Position numbers and translations under genes: made by a program | NCBI GenBank assembly: GCA_964411275.1 | Contig: CAYPKG010000003.1 | Span: forward strand, 1 to 64,000 | Reading direction: 5' to 3' | Length of the DNA stretch: 64,000 nucleotides | From: CAYPKG01 sp964411275 | GTDB taxonomy: Bacteria > Bacillota > Clostridia > Christensenellales > CAG-138 | Part shown: positions 42,147-51,653 of the stretch, piece after piece | How positions within the stretch are numbered: the first letter of the stretch is position 1 | How the letters are laid out: each line of letters begins with the position of its first letter | Notes under the pieces: generated by a model | What the model was told of the DNA's origin: nothing | The model's input: the letters and a program-made list of their open reading frames with translations, nothing else | Databases searched by the model: none

Positions 42147-43046
42147 CTATTTCCCCTGTGCATATTCAAACCCGGCGCGGTCCGAGATGATAGCGAGCAG
42201 TACCGTTTCGCCCCGGCAAAACCGGTATTCAACCCGGCATGCGGGGCTTTCCTCCACAAATCGGGACATCGCCCCCCGCACCGGCGCGTACAGGCGTTTT
42301 CCCTCAGCGCTTAATAGCCGCACCGTAAGCGTATACGGCCCTTGGATGATCTCAGCCTCATCCGCTGACCAACGCCGCACCCGGGCGCCGTTGTAGGTGG
42401 CCAGCCGGTATTCCCGCTCCCCGTCGAAGACGCAGGCAATACAGCCGGTGAACGAAGCTCCCAAAAACGGCACGTGGGCAATGGACAGCATGATTGAGCA
42501 GTCCTTTTCATACGACCCGCCGGTAAAGGCGCATTGTGTCCAGAGATAGGTCTTGGGGAATGAGCTGCCCCGATCCCCCTCGAGATACCCCAAACCGGGG
42601 TCAAAGGCCACAATTTCGCCGTTGATTGTCAGCCGCCCGTGTACCCGGTGAACGAGGCTGAACACCTGGTGCTTGCACTGCATGAGCGGCAGATGGGCAA
42701 AGGGGCCCATGGCGGGAGTGCGGGGAGGATGAAGGGGCTCGTATGTGAGATTTCCATGGAGGGAGAGTGTGGGCGTCTTCAGGCTTAACGTCATCCCCTG
42801 CTCGCCAAACATGCAATCCCCCACCCGGATAAACAGCCGGTCGGTTTCCGCGTGAAACCGCTCAGCCGGAAACACCGCCCGCCACGCGCCCAAATCGGTA
42901 ACCACCTGAATGGACGCTGTGGCAACGCCGGCTTCGTCGATGTGATACGTGGGGATGAACGCCACCGTCCGCGTCTCGTTTTGCTGTTTGAAATACCAGC
43001 CCTCAAAATACCCCCGTTTTTTCCCCTGTCCGTAAAAATAACGCAA
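42147..43046 (-). CDS. Tocopherol-cyclase-like protein
   Basis: A 299-residue protein with the family opening KRGYFEGWYFKQQ, then FIPTYHID and a C-terminal LEGDRGSSFPKTYLWTQC block, matching tocopherol cyclase-like proteins (PF14249) found in Clostridia. The fold is lipocalin-like, with two beta-barrel halves. True tocopherol synthesis is not expected in this organism; the bacterial role is unknown. Single gene with its own terminator, divergent from the GTPase gene. Confidence 0.8.
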   Translation of the reverse strand: MRYFYGQGKKRGYFEGWYFKQQNETRTVAFIPTYHIDEAGVATASIQVVTDLGAWRAVFPAERFHAETDRLFIRVGDCMFGEQGMTLSLKTPTLSLHGNLTYEPLHPPRTPAMGPFAHLPLMQCKHQVFSLVHRVHGRLTINGEIVAFDPGLGYLEGDRGSSFPKTYLWTQCAFTGGSYEKDCSIMLSIAHVPFLGASFTGCIACVFDGEREYRLATYNGARVRRWSADEAEIIQGPYTLTVRLLSAEGKRLYAPVRGAMSRFVEESPACRVEYRFCRGETVLLAIISDRAGFEYAQGK

Positions 43047-43140
43047 TTTTAATCCCTCCCGTCGGTCTTCTTCCTACTGTGCCCTAAGGAAAGCCGATTT
43101 ACGCTTTTCCCACCCAGTGCCTTTATGGTACTATAGAGCC

Positions 43141-45714
43141 ATGAAGGACATGAAACGACTGATCATCGGCATACTCGCACATGTGGACGCGGGCAAAACA
43201 ACCCTGTCCGAGGCGATGCTATTTAGCGCCGGGGAGATCCGGCAGCTGGGCCGCGTGGATCACCAAAATGCCTTTTTGGATACCCATGCACTGGAACGGT
43301 CCCGGGGGATTACCATATTTTCAAAGCAGGCGCTGCTGCGCCTGCCGGACGTGGAGATTACCCTGATGGACACCCCGGGGCATGTGGACTTTTCCCCGGA
43401 GATGGAGCGCGCGCTCCAGGTGCTGGATTATGCAGTCCTCGTCATCAGCGGGCCGGAGGGAGTGCAAAGCCATACGGAAACACTGTGGCGGCTGTTGCAG
43501 CAATACGGCGTGCCCACATTTGTGTTCCTCAACAAAATGGATCTGGCGGGCGGGGACCGCGCCTCCATATTGGGCGAAATACAGGCCCGGCTCAGCGGCA
43601 ATTGCGTGGATTTCTCGCTTCCCCCACGCGAGTTGTTTGAAACCCTCGCGCTGTGTGGCGAGGGGCTGATGCAAAGCTATCTCGACCACGGACGCATTGA
43701 CGATGGCGAGATCGCGGCCGCCGTGGCCTGCCGGGAGGTGTTCCCCTGCATATTCGGCGCGGCCCGACATCTAACCGGGGTTGACGAGCTGCTTTTTGCC
43801 CTTTCCCGGTATACGAAATCCCCCGCCCCCGCGCCGGAATTCGGCGCAGTGGTATTCAAAATCGGCATGGATGACCAGGGCAACCGCCTGACATATGTAA
43901 AAATCACCGGGGGCCGCCTTCTGGTTAAAAGCCTTCTCACCAGCCGGGAGGACAGCCGCCTAGTTTGGTCCGAAAAGGTGGATCAAATTCGTTTGTATTC
44001 CGGGGCAAAATTCCAGCCCCTCAACGAAGCGCTCCCCGGCATGGCCGTGGCGGTGACCGGACTTTCCCACACATATCCGGGGGAAGGCCTTGGCGCGCAG
44101 CCTTCCTGCCCACAGCCTAAGCTGGAGCCGGTTTTGACATACCGGCTGTTGCTTCCGGAAGGAGCCGATCCCTTCGCTGTGCTGCCCAAGCTAAAGCAAA
44201 TGGAGGAGGAAGAGCCCGCGCTTCACATCAAATGGGACGAAAAGCGGCGGCAGATCACCATATCGCTTATGGGCGAGGTACAGCTCACGGTCATGCAAAG
44301 TCTTATTATGGAGCGGCTTGGGCTTGCCGTCACATTCAGCGAAGGGGAAATACTCTATAAAGAAACCATCGCCGCCCCAGTGGAGGGTATGGGCCATTAT
44401 GAACCCCTCCGGCATTACGCGGAGGTGCGGCTTTTGCTTGAGCCGGGGGAGCCGGGCAGCGGCCTCAGGTTTTTCACCGATTGCCGGGAAGAAATGCTTT
44501 CCCGGAACTGGCAAAGGCTTGTATTGACCCATCTCGGGGAAAAAGCCCACCGGGGCGTGCTGACAGGGTCGCCCATCACCGACATGCGCATCACCCTCAT
44601 CGGGGGCCGCGCCCATCAAAAACACACCGAGGGCGGGGACTTTCGCGAGGCCACGTATCGGGCGGTGCGCCAGGGGCTTCGCAGTGGAAAGAGCGTGCTG
44701 CTGGAACCCTGGTATGAATTTCGCCTCGCGGTGCCTAAGGAGGCGGTGGGCCGGGCCATGGCGGACTTGACCCGGATGGAGGCGAGCTTCGGCCTGCCGG
44801 AAGCGGTAAACGGGTTAAGCCTTCTCAATGGCGCGGCGCCGGTGAGCGAAATCCGGAATTATTCAGCTGAGATAATGGCCTATACCCATGGGCAGGGGCG
44901 TTTGAGCCTGTCGCCCGGGGGATACCGCCCCTGTCACAACCCCGAGGCGGTCATCGCCCGAATGGGCTACGATTGCGACGCGGATGTGATGAACCCGGCG
45001 GACAGCATATTTATAGAGCATGGGGCGGGGTATCTCGTAAAATGGGGCGAGGTGTGGAAGCATATGCACACCCCAAGCCCCCGCCAGCCCCACGCGCAAG
45101 CGGAGGCGGCGTTTCAGGCCCAGGCCGCAAGCTATGCCGCAAGGCTTGTGGAGGACGCGGAGCTCAGGCGCATTTTCGAGCGCACCTACGGCCCCATCAA
45201 GGAGCGGCCTCTTGACCCATTCCGACCGCGTGCCCCAAGGAGCGCAGAGCGGGAAAGGCCCGTCCCCCCCATGGTGCCGGTTGACCCAGTCTACTTGCTG
45301 GTGGACGGCTACAACATTATATTTGCCTGGGAGCATTTAAGCGGGCTTGCCCGGGAAAACCTGGACGCGGCCCGGGAGAAGCTCATTCATGAGCTCGCCA
45401 ATTACCAGGGCTTCACCCAGTGCGAGCTTATTCTGGTATTCGACGCGTACAAGGTCAAGGGCAATCCCGGCCAGGTGGAGCGGGTTCATGGCATCCACGT
45501 GGTGTACACAAAGGAGGCGGAGACTGCCGACATGTACATCGAACGGGTCACCCACGAGCTGGGGCGCAAATACCAGGTGCGGGTGGCCACCTCCGACCGG
45601 CTGGAGCAATTGATCATACTTGGCCACGGGGCGACCCGGGTTTCCGCCGCCGCGTTCCTTGAGGAGGTGCGGCTGGTGGAGGCGGGCATCCGGGCGTTCT
45701 TGGCAGAAGAATAG
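43141..45714 (+). CDS. TetM-like translational GTPase fused to a Rae1/YacP-type NYN ribonuclease
   Basis: An 857-residue fusion. Residues 1 to ~640 are an EF-G-like GTPase of the ribosomal-protection group: AHVDAGKTTLSEAML (G1), RGITI (G2), DTPGHVDF (G3), NKMD (G4), then the domain III-V block with RPCHN and NPADSIFIEHGAGYLVKW. Residues ~717-857 are an NYN domain like YacP/Rae1, the A-site mRNA endonuclease: LLVDGYNIIFAW, LVFDAYKVKGN, EAETADMYIER, VATSDRLEQ. The ATG at 43141 is used; a TACTAT box at 43129-43134 would start transcription at about that ATG, so the message may be leaderless. Response regulator gene follows after 19 bp. Confidence 0.88.
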   Translation: MKDMKRLIIGILAHVDAGKTTLSEAMLFSAGEIRQLGRVDHQNAFLDTHALERSRGITIFSKQALLRLPDVEITLMDTPGHVDFSPEMERALQVLDYAVLVISGPEGVQSHTETLWRLLQQYGVPTFVFLNKMDLAGGDRASILGEIQARLSGNCVDFSLPPRELFETLALCGEGLMQSYLDHGRIDDGEIAAAVACREVFPCIFGAARHLTGVDELLFALSRYTKSPAPAPEFGAVVFKIGMDDQGNRLTYVKITGGRLLVKSLLTSREDSRLVWSEKVDQIRLYSGAKFQPLNEALPGMAVAVTGLSHTYPGEGLGAQPSCPQPKLEPVLTYRLLLPEGADPFAVLPKLKQMEEEEPALHIKWDEKRRQITISLMGEVQLTVMQSLIMERLGLAVTFSEGEILYKETIAAPVEGMGHYEPLRHYAEVRLLLEPGEPGSGLRFFTDCREEMLSRNWQRLVLTHLGEKAHRGVLTGSPITDMRITLIGGRAHQKHTEGGDFREATYRAVRQGLRSGKSVLLEPWYEFRLAVPKEAVGRAMADLTRMEASFGLPEAVNGLSLLNGAAPVSEIRNYSAEIMAYTHGQGRLSLSPGGYRPCHNPEAVIARMGYDCDADVMNPADSIFIEHGAGYLVKWGEVWKHMHTPSPRQPHAQAEAAFQAQAASYAARLVEDAELRRIFERTYGPIKERPLDPFRPRAPRSAERERPVPPMVPVDPVYLLVDGYNIIFAWEHLSGLARENLDAAREKLIHELANYQGFTQCELILVFDAYKVKGNPGQVERVHGIHVVYTKEAETADMYIERVTHELGRKYQVRVATSDRLEQLIILGHGATRVSAAAFLEEVRLVEAGIRAFLAEE

Positions 45715-45733
45715 AAGGAATGGAGCATCGTAT

Positions 45734-46408
45734 ATGCGCTTATTGATCATCGAGGATGATATCGCCCTTTTAGATGCGCTCAAGCTGCATCTTGAGAAGG
45801 AAGGCTATGCCCTGGACGTATGCGCAAACGGGGCGGACGCGGATTATTACTTACAAGAAGGGGATTACGGGGTGATCCTCCTCGACCGGATGCTGCCTGG
45901 GCGGGACGGGCTTTCCATTCTGAAATCCCTTCGGGACCGGGGCAATACCACCCCGGTGCTGATGCTCACAGCCCTTGGCGCGATTGAGGACCGTACCGAC
46001 GGGCTGGACGCCGGGGCGGACGATTATCTCGTGAAGCCCTTTGCTATGCCGGAGCTGTTGTCCAGGGTGCGGGCGCTTTTAAGACGCCCTGCGGCCATGG
46101 CGGAGCCTGGGCAGTTGAACTATGGCGGGCTTATGTTAAACGTCCGGCAATGCACCCTTCATTACCGGGAAACCACCCTGACGCTTTCCCGGAAGGAAAC
46201 GGCGCTGCTGGAGCTGTTTTTTGAAAACCCCGAGAAGGTTTTGCCCAGGGCCCAGATATTGGCCCGGGTCTGGGGCGGTGACGATTTGGTGGAGGAGGGC
46301 AATGTGGACAATTACATTTATTTTGTCCGCCGGCGCTTGAAGGCGATATCCGCAAACGCGAAAATCAAAACCATACACGGCGTGGGCTATGCCCTGATGG
46401 GGGAATAA
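45734..46408 (+). CDS. OmpR-family response regulator
   Basis: A 224-residue regulator. The receiver domain (1-115) has the acidic pocket IIEDD (Asp 8-9), phospho-acceptor LLDRMLPG (Asp ~51), Thr in LMLTALG and Lys in DYLVKPFA. The winged-helix DNA-binding domain (128-224) has LSRKETALLELFFENP and VDNYIYFVRRRLK. It pairs with the kinase after it and probably binds the TTTAGA direct repeat at 47701-47717. The ATG at 45734 gives the standard length; the longer open frame overlaps the GTPase gene. Confidence 0.94.
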   Translation: MRLLIIEDDIALLDALKLHLEKEGYALDVCANGADADYYLQEGDYGVILLDRMLPGRDGLSILKSLRDRGNTTPVLMLTALGAIEDRTDGLDAGADDYLVKPFAMPELLSRVRALLRRPAAMAEPGQLNYGGLMLNVRQCTLHYRETTLTLSRKETALLELFFENPEKVLPRAQILARVWGGDDLVEEGNVDNYIYFVRRRLKAISANAKIKTIHGVGYALMGE

Positions 46409-46411
46409 ACG

Positions 46412-47695
46412 GTGGATGAAAAAAGATTGCGGGGGCAGCTGATCAGCCTCTATGTGATTACGGTGGCAGTGGTGCTTTTTTTCGTGCTGGCGGTGAGCGC
46501 CGTTTCCTCCGCCCGTGTGGCCAGGCAGGAAAAAAGTGCGGGATTTTCCGCGCTATTCTATACCATTGGGGAAAAGCTGCAAACCGAGTCCACCCTCCAG
46601 CACAGCTGGCTCGCCCAGTTTGAAAAGGACAACGCGCTTATTCTCTCCCTTTCAGACAACGGCATGAACCTCATATATAATTCCAGCGACAGCCCGGCGC
46701 TGACAGGGCTTTTTGACGCGCTTGGCGGGCTTGCTCGGGAGGACGGCATCCATCTCAATGCTGCCCCCTTGTATTCCGAGCGCAGGACAAGCCCCGTGTA
46801 TGAATTTCGCTACGACAGGACGCGTTTCTTCGGCGCGGTCAGCCTCATCCCGGTCAAGGACGGATACAGGGCCATTCTCATGGCGCAGAAGGCCGGGCAG
46901 GACTGGCCCCTCTTTAGGGTGGCGGTGTTCGCGATAAGCTACGTTCTCGCGGCGGGTATTTTGTGTCTTCTCGGCATCCATCTCATCGACAGGGCCCTTC
47001 GCCCCGCCATGGAAAGCCGTGTGCGGCAAACGGAGTTTATCGCCGCCGCCTCCCACGAGCTGCGCTCGCCTCTCGCGGTCATCGCCGCGTCCGCCGCGAC
47101 CGTCACCGCCATCCCAGAAAAGGCCCCGGCCGCCGCCAAGACCATCGAAAACGAGTGCGCCAGGATGTCCCGGCTGATCGGGGACATGCTGCAGCTGGCC
47201 GCGGCGGACGCCCACAGCTGGCCCATAACATTCTCCCAATTGAATATGGACACAACTTTGCTGGAGGTTTACGAGGCATACGCGCCGCTATGTGCAGAGC
47301 GGGGCTTCCGGCTGGAGCTGCTGCTTCCAGAGGATCCCCTCCCCCCAATCCAGGGCGACGGGCAGCGCATCGCCCAGGTGCTTATAATCCTTCTGGACAA
47401 CGCCATGGGCTGCAACGAGCAGGCGCAAAACAAGGCCCTTACCATCCGCGCAGAAACGAAGAAAGACCAGATGATCATCCAGGTGGTGGACCGCGGCAAA
47501 GGCATTCCCGACCAGGAGAAGCCCCATGTGTTCGAGCGGTTTCACAGGGGCGACCGGGCAAGGCAGGACAGGCAGCATTTTGGCCTTGGGCTTGCCATCG
47601 CCTACGAGCTGATTGCGCTGCATCATGGAACGATTACCCTATTGGACACGCCTGGGGGCGGCTGCACATTCTCCATCCGTCTTTTGGCCTCGTAA
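46412..47695 (+). CDS. Sensor histidine kinase
   Basis: A 427-residue membrane kinase starting with GTG at 46412, three bases after the regulator stop. Helices at about 10-35 and 170-192 flank an extracellular sensor of ~130 residues. No HAMP domain is evident. The H box is SHELRSPLAVIA (His ~213), the N box LLDNAMGCNE, and the G boxes DRGKGIPD and GLGLAI. The signal is unknown; the transport and envelope genes downstream suggest a cell-surface or antibiotic cue. Confidence 0.92.
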   Translation: MDEKRLRGQLISLYVITVAVVLFFVLAVSAVSSARVARQEKSAGFSALFYTIGEKLQTESTLQHSWLAQFEKDNALILSLSDNGMNLIYNSSDSPALTGLFDALGGLAREDGIHLNAAPLYSERRTSPVYEFRYDRTRFFGAVSLIPVKDGYRAILMAQKAGQDWPLFRVAVFAISYVLAAGILCLLGIHLIDRALRPAMESRVRQTEFIAAASHELRSPLAVIAASAATVTAIPEKAPAAAKTIENECARMSRLIGDMLQLAAADAHSWPITFSQLNMDTTLLEVYEAYAPLCAERGFRLELLLPEDPLPPIQGDGQRIAQVLIILLDNAMGCNEQAQNKALTIRAETKKDQMIIQVVDRGKGIPDQEKPHVFERFHRGDRARQDRQHFGLGLAIAYELIALHHGTITLLDTPGGGCTFSIRLLAS

Positions 47696-47700
47696 TTGGG

Positions 47701-47734
47701 TTTAGAGGAATTTTAGAACATTTCTTGCTACGAT
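47701..47734 (+). promoter_or_regulatory. Response-regulator-type promoter
   Basis: TTTAGA at 47701-47706 and 47712-47717 form a direct repeat with 11-bp spacing, one helical turn, as for OmpR-family binding sites. They overlap the -35 region of a promoter with -10 TACGAT (47729-47734), suggesting activation of the downstream transport operon by the regulator encoded at 45734. Confidence 0.6.
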
Positions 47735-47761
47735 GAAGGGGTGAAACAGGAGGTAGATATT

Positions 47762-49942
47762 ATGAAAATAAAACCAATCGTAGCATATTTGTTATCGCTT
47801 TTGCTGCTGTTATCCGGCTGCGCCTCTCCAGGCGAGCCGTCCCCGGTAACCCTGGAGCCCACCCGGGGCCGCTATATGGAAGATCCCATCGCCCTTTCTA
47901 TCCCGGGCTATACAGACCTGTCCGTTCATAGCATAAACGCGGTGGAAGACAAGGCGGAATACTACACCCTTGCCAACAGCGAAGCCACCGGGAAGATGAC
48001 TTTTTTGACAATCACCATGTCACCTGACGGCGCCTTCACCTATGAAGAAGAAGCCTGGCTGGATGAGTATATAGACGTCATCGCCAACAACTTGTTGATC
48101 TGCCGGGGCCCGGATGGCACGAAATACGCCGCCTGGGGGGATTTTGACGGCACAGGAGGCATTTACGCCCGGGTCATTCTCACCCGGGACGGCGGCAAAA
48201 CCGCCACGGAGCTCACGGGAAGCGGGATCTCATCCCTGTCCATGGCCACGCACATAGAGGGGCTTCAAGGTGGCGGCCTCGTGGTCAGCGATTGGGAAAA
48301 CGACAGTCTTTTCCTCCTTGATCAGGACGGCAATCTCGTCACGGAGCTTCCCGCAAAACGGGGGGCCTCAATTGCGGTTTTCGGGGAACAGCTGGCCACC
48401 TTCGCCCCCAACTTGAACGCCGTGCGGGTGTATGATCTCAACTCAAATACCCATGCCGACTGGGAGTTTACCGGCGTTATGGAAGATAGCCAGCTCACCT
48501 ACGGCGGCGACGGCGCACTGTATCTTGTCAGCAGCGGCGGCATTTACCGCCACACATTGGACGGCACGCTGTGGGAGCAGATTGTGGACGGCAGCGTCAC
48601 CAATCTGGGCCTGCCCGCCTTTTACCCGGGCACGATCTGCGCCTTAGAGGGCGAACATCCGGTTCTTTTCGTCTCCGGCTATTCCATGTCCGACGGCTCG
48701 CAAATATTAAGGTACGCCTTTGACCCCACGGCCTCCCAGACCGCCAACATCGAATTGAACGTATTTTCCTTAACCGATAACAAGCTGGTGCGCCAGGCCA
48801 TCGTCGCCTTCCACCGGCAAAGAAGCGACGTGAAGATCAATTACACCGTGGCCATGGATCAAAACGCCACGGGCACCAAAGAGGATTATATCAAGGCGCT
48901 CAACACCGAGCTTTTGGCAGGCACTGGGCCGGACATGATGCTCTTGGACGGGTTCCCTGTCAACTCGTACATTGAAAAAGCCGTGCTAACGGATTTGACG
49001 GACATCCTTTCAGGCGCGGAAGAGCTTTTGCCCAATCTCGCCTCCGCATTCTCAACGGATGGCAAACTCTATTGCATCCCCATCAGCATCGGCGTGCCCC
49101 TTGCGCTGGCGCGAAACGGGCAAAGCTTTGACACCCTTTCCGACTTCGCGAAAAACGTGGGCGCCATTTCCAAAGTCACCTATACCCCCGATAAGCTTTC
49201 CCAGATGCTGTTCTCCTATTACGGCGAGGCGCTTACGCCGGACGCGGGGGCTGTGGAAGTGTTTTTACAGGATGCAAAAACCATTGCCGACGCCTGTAAT
49301 GCCACGAGCAACACCCCTACCTCCCTCATGGCGGCCTGGAATTTGCCCGGCGGCATCGTACCCGAGATGGAGTTTGCTAAGGACACCTACTCCCTGCAGC
49401 TATTCTCCTATAAGGACAAGAATGCGGACGCCATCGTGTGCGAGAACTATGCCATAAGCGATGGCACGTTCTTCCTGACAGCCAATCTCATGCAAGATTT
49501 TGGCGGGAACCTTATGGGCATCGGCAGTAAGTTCATTCCCAAAGGGCTTATGGGCATCAACCGGGCCGGGAAATACCAGGAGGCTGCCGCCGCGTTTTTG
49601 CAAACGCTGTTAAGTCAGGAGGTGCAGGGAGCCAACGCCTATAATTTCGGCTATCCTGTAAACCGCGCCGCCCTGGGTGAAGTGATGCGTTTTGAAAACG
49701 ACTCCATCAGCATGGGGGGCTCTCTGGACGGCGAGGACTACTATGAGGGAGTTTGGCCCAAGATAGAATCCCGGGAGAAGCTTCAGGACATTCTCTTAAG
49801 CGCAACCGCCCCCATCCTAGCCGACGACGCGCTTGCGGCAATGGTGACGCCGGTGATCGCCCAATACATCGAAGGCGCCATCGATTTATCCACGGCCACC
49901 CAAACCATCACAAGCAAGCTCACTGCCTACCTTTCGGAATAA
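47762..49942 (+). CDS. Lipoprotein: beta-propeller-like domain plus solute-binding domain
   Basis: A 726-residue lipoprotein. The signal ends LLSGC (Cys ~20). Residues ~25-325 contain repeated strand motifs (GGGLVVSDWENDSLFLLDQDGNLVTEL; GDGALYLVSSGGIYRHTLDGT) that suggest a beta-propeller. Residues ~330-726 form an ABC solute-binding domain (ELNVFSLTDNKLVRQAIVAFHRQ, LLAGTGPDMMLLDGFP). Two sugar-type permeases follow, so it is their binding protein, with an extra sensor or docking domain. The ATG at 47762 follows AGGAGG. Confidence 0.82.
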   Translation: MKIKPIVAYLLSLLLLLSGCASPGEPSPVTLEPTRGRYMEDPIALSIPGYTDLSVHSINAVEDKAEYYTLANSEATGKMTFLTITMSPDGAFTYEEEAWLDEYIDVIANNLLICRGPDGTKYAAWGDFDGTGGIYARVILTRDGGKTATELTGSGISSLSMATHIEGLQGGGLVVSDWENDSLFLLDQDGNLVTELPAKRGASIAVFGEQLATFAPNLNAVRVYDLNSNTHADWEFTGVMEDSQLTYGGDGALYLVSSGGIYRHTLDGTLWEQIVDGSVTNLGLPAFYPGTICALEGEHPVLFVSGYSMSDGSQILRYAFDPTASQTANIELNVFSLTDNKLVRQAIVAFHRQRSDVKINYTVAMDQNATGTKEDYIKALNTELLAGTGPDMMLLDGFPVNSYIEKAVLTDLTDILSGAEELLPNLASAFSTDGKLYCIPISIGVPLALARNGQSFDTLSDFAKNVGAISKVTYTPDKLSQMLFSYYGEALTPDAGAVEVFLQDAKTIADACNATSNTPTSLMAAWNLPGGIVPEMEFAKDTYSLQLFSYKDKNADAIVCENYAISDGTFFLTANLMQDFGGNLMGIGSKFIPKGLMGINRAGKYQEAAAAFLQTLLSQEVQGANAYNFGYPVNRAALGEVMRFENDSISMGGSLDGEDYYEGVWPKIESREKLQDILLSATAPILADDALAAMVTPVIAQYIEGAIDLSTATQTITSKLTAYLSE

Positions 49943-49946
49943 AAAA

Positions 49947-50804
49947 ATGGCCAGGAAACACCCCTTTTTTGGCGGGGAACACAGGGCTGCCCTATGTTTC
50001 CTCGCCCCCAGCCTGCTGGGGCTGTTCGGGATGTACCTCGTCCCGACGCTGGATGTGGTCAAGCGGTCGTTTTATTCCGCCATGGGGGACGGGTTTGTGG
50101 GGCTGCAAAACTACCGGGCGGTTTTAACCAACAGCTCCTTTCTCCTCGCCGTGGGGAACACCGCCCGGTTTCTGGTCATTTGCGTCCCGCTGCTGCTGGT
50201 CATTTCACTGTTCGTATCCCTGTTGCTGGAAAAAACACCGGTGGTGCGGGACATACTTAAAACCACGTATCTCCTGCCGCTGGTGGTGCCGGTGACATCT
50301 GTGGTGATGATCGCGCGGCTTGTGTTCCATAAAAACGGCTTGCTGACCGCCCTTTGCACCCTGTTTGGCAGCGCGGGCGCGGACTGGCTGAACAGCCCCT
50401 GGGCCTTCTACGTGCTGGTGCTGTGCTATCTATGGAAAAACCTCGGTTATCACGTGGTGCTGTGGCTGGCGGGGCTGGCGGCCATCCCTGTGTCGGTATA
50501 TGAAGCCGCCGCCATCGACGGCGCCAACGCCCTTGAGCGGTTTTTCCATATCACGCTTCCGCTGCTAAAGCAAACGGCCATATTGTCCCTGGCGCTGGCG
50601 CTCATCAACTCCTTCAAGGTATTTCGCGAGGCGTATCTCCTCGCCGGGAGCTATCCCCACAGCAGCATCTATATGCTGCAACACGTGCTGTCCAACTGGT
50701 TTACAAACCTCGACATGCAGAAAATCAGCGCGGCCGCCACGCTGTTGATGGCGTTTGTTCTCCTGCTGCTGTTTTTCTTTCAACGAAGGGGGAGTGAGCA
50801 ATGA
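49947..50804 (+). CDS. ABC transporter permease (MalF/UgpA type)
   Basis: A 285-residue permease with six helices and the EAA loop EAAAIDGANALERFFHITLPLL (about 190-211). Together with the next gene it forms the pore for the binding protein at 47762. No ATPase is encoded in this operon, so a shared MsmK/UgpC-type ATPase from elsewhere must energise it. It overlaps the next permease by four bases. Confidence 0.9.
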   Translation: MARKHPFFGGEHRAALCFLAPSLLGLFGMYLVPTLDVVKRSFYSAMGDGFVGLQNYRAVLTNSSFLLAVGNTARFLVICVPLLLVISLFVSLLLEKTPVVRDILKTTYLLPLVVPVTSVVMIARLVFHKNGLLTALCTLFGSAGADWLNSPWAFYVLVLCYLWKNLGYHVVLWLAGLAAIPVSVYEAAAIDGANALERFFHITLPLLKQTAILSLALALINSFKVFREAYLLAGSYPHSSIYMLQHVLSNWFTNLDMQKISAAATLLMAFVLLLLFFFQRRGSEQ

Positions 50805-51649
50805 AACAAAGAAGAGGCCTCCCGCGGCTTTTATTCCTGTTTTTCCTGGCGCTTATGGTCTGGTATCCCCTGTTTATACTGGTGTCCGGCGCGGTTCTCG
50901 ACACCGCCGCCCTCCGGGAGCGGATGGGGGGCGTGCTGGGCGCGTCAGAGCAATTGGCGTCCTGGCCGCTGTGGCTCAACCGGCCAACGCTTACGCATAT
51001 CGTAAAGCTGCTGCTCGACTCCCCAGGATTTTTCCGGGTGTTTTGGAATTCCTGCATCCAGGCCTTCCCCTCGGTGCTGGGGCAGGTAGCGGTGGGCGCG
51101 CCCGCCGCGTGGGCGCTGTCCCAGCTGCGGTTTCCCGGGCGGCGGGGGCTGTTGTGGCTGTACCTGCTTTTGATGGTACTGCCCTTTCAGGTGATGATGG
51201 CCCCAAGCTATATCGTGCTAAACGCATTGGGGCTTGTGGATACACAGCTTGCCATCATACTGCCCGCCATATTTTCCGCCTTCCCGGTGTTTATTATGAC
51301 AAAGTTCTTTTCCGGCATCCCCCGCTCCATGCTGGAAGCCGCCAGGATGGACGGCGCAGGGGAATTCCGGGTGTTTCTCACGATCGGCCTGCCGATGGGC
51401 GCGCCGGGAATACTTTCGGCGGCGCTTTTGGGCTTTGTGGAATGCTGGAGCGCGGTGGAGCAGCCCATCACGTTCCTAAAAACCCCCACCCTGTTCCCCT
51501 TGTCCATATTCCTGCCGGAAACCGGCATTGAAAACGCGGGCGTGTCTTTCGTATGCGCCTTGATCGCGCTGCTGCCCATGGCACTCTTGTTCCTGTACGG
51601 GCAGCAATATCTCGAGGAAGGGATCATCGCCTCGGGGCTGAAGGAGTAA
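50801..51649 (+). CDS. ABC transporter permease (MalG/UgpE type)
   Basis: A 282-residue permease with six helices and EAARMDGAGEFRVFLTIGLPMGAP as the coupling loop. It starts inside the stop of the first permease (ATGA) and ends four bases before the HlyD-like gene. Length and topology are typical of CUT1-type sugar importers. Confidence 0.9.
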   Translation: MKQRRGLPRLLFLFFLALMVWYPLFILVSGAVLDTAALRERMGGVLGASEQLASWPLWLNRPTLTHIVKLLLDSPGFFRVFWNSCIQAFPSVLGQVAVGAPAAWALSQLRFPGRRGLLWLYLLLMVLPFQVMMAPSYIVLNALGLVDTQLAIILPAIFSAFPVFIMTKFFSGIPRSMLEAARMDGAGEFRVFLTIGLPMGAPGILSAALLGFVECWSAVEQPITFLKTPTLFPLSIFLPETGIENAGVSFVCALIALLPMALLFLYGQQYLEEGIIASGLKE

Positions 51650-51653
51650 AACC

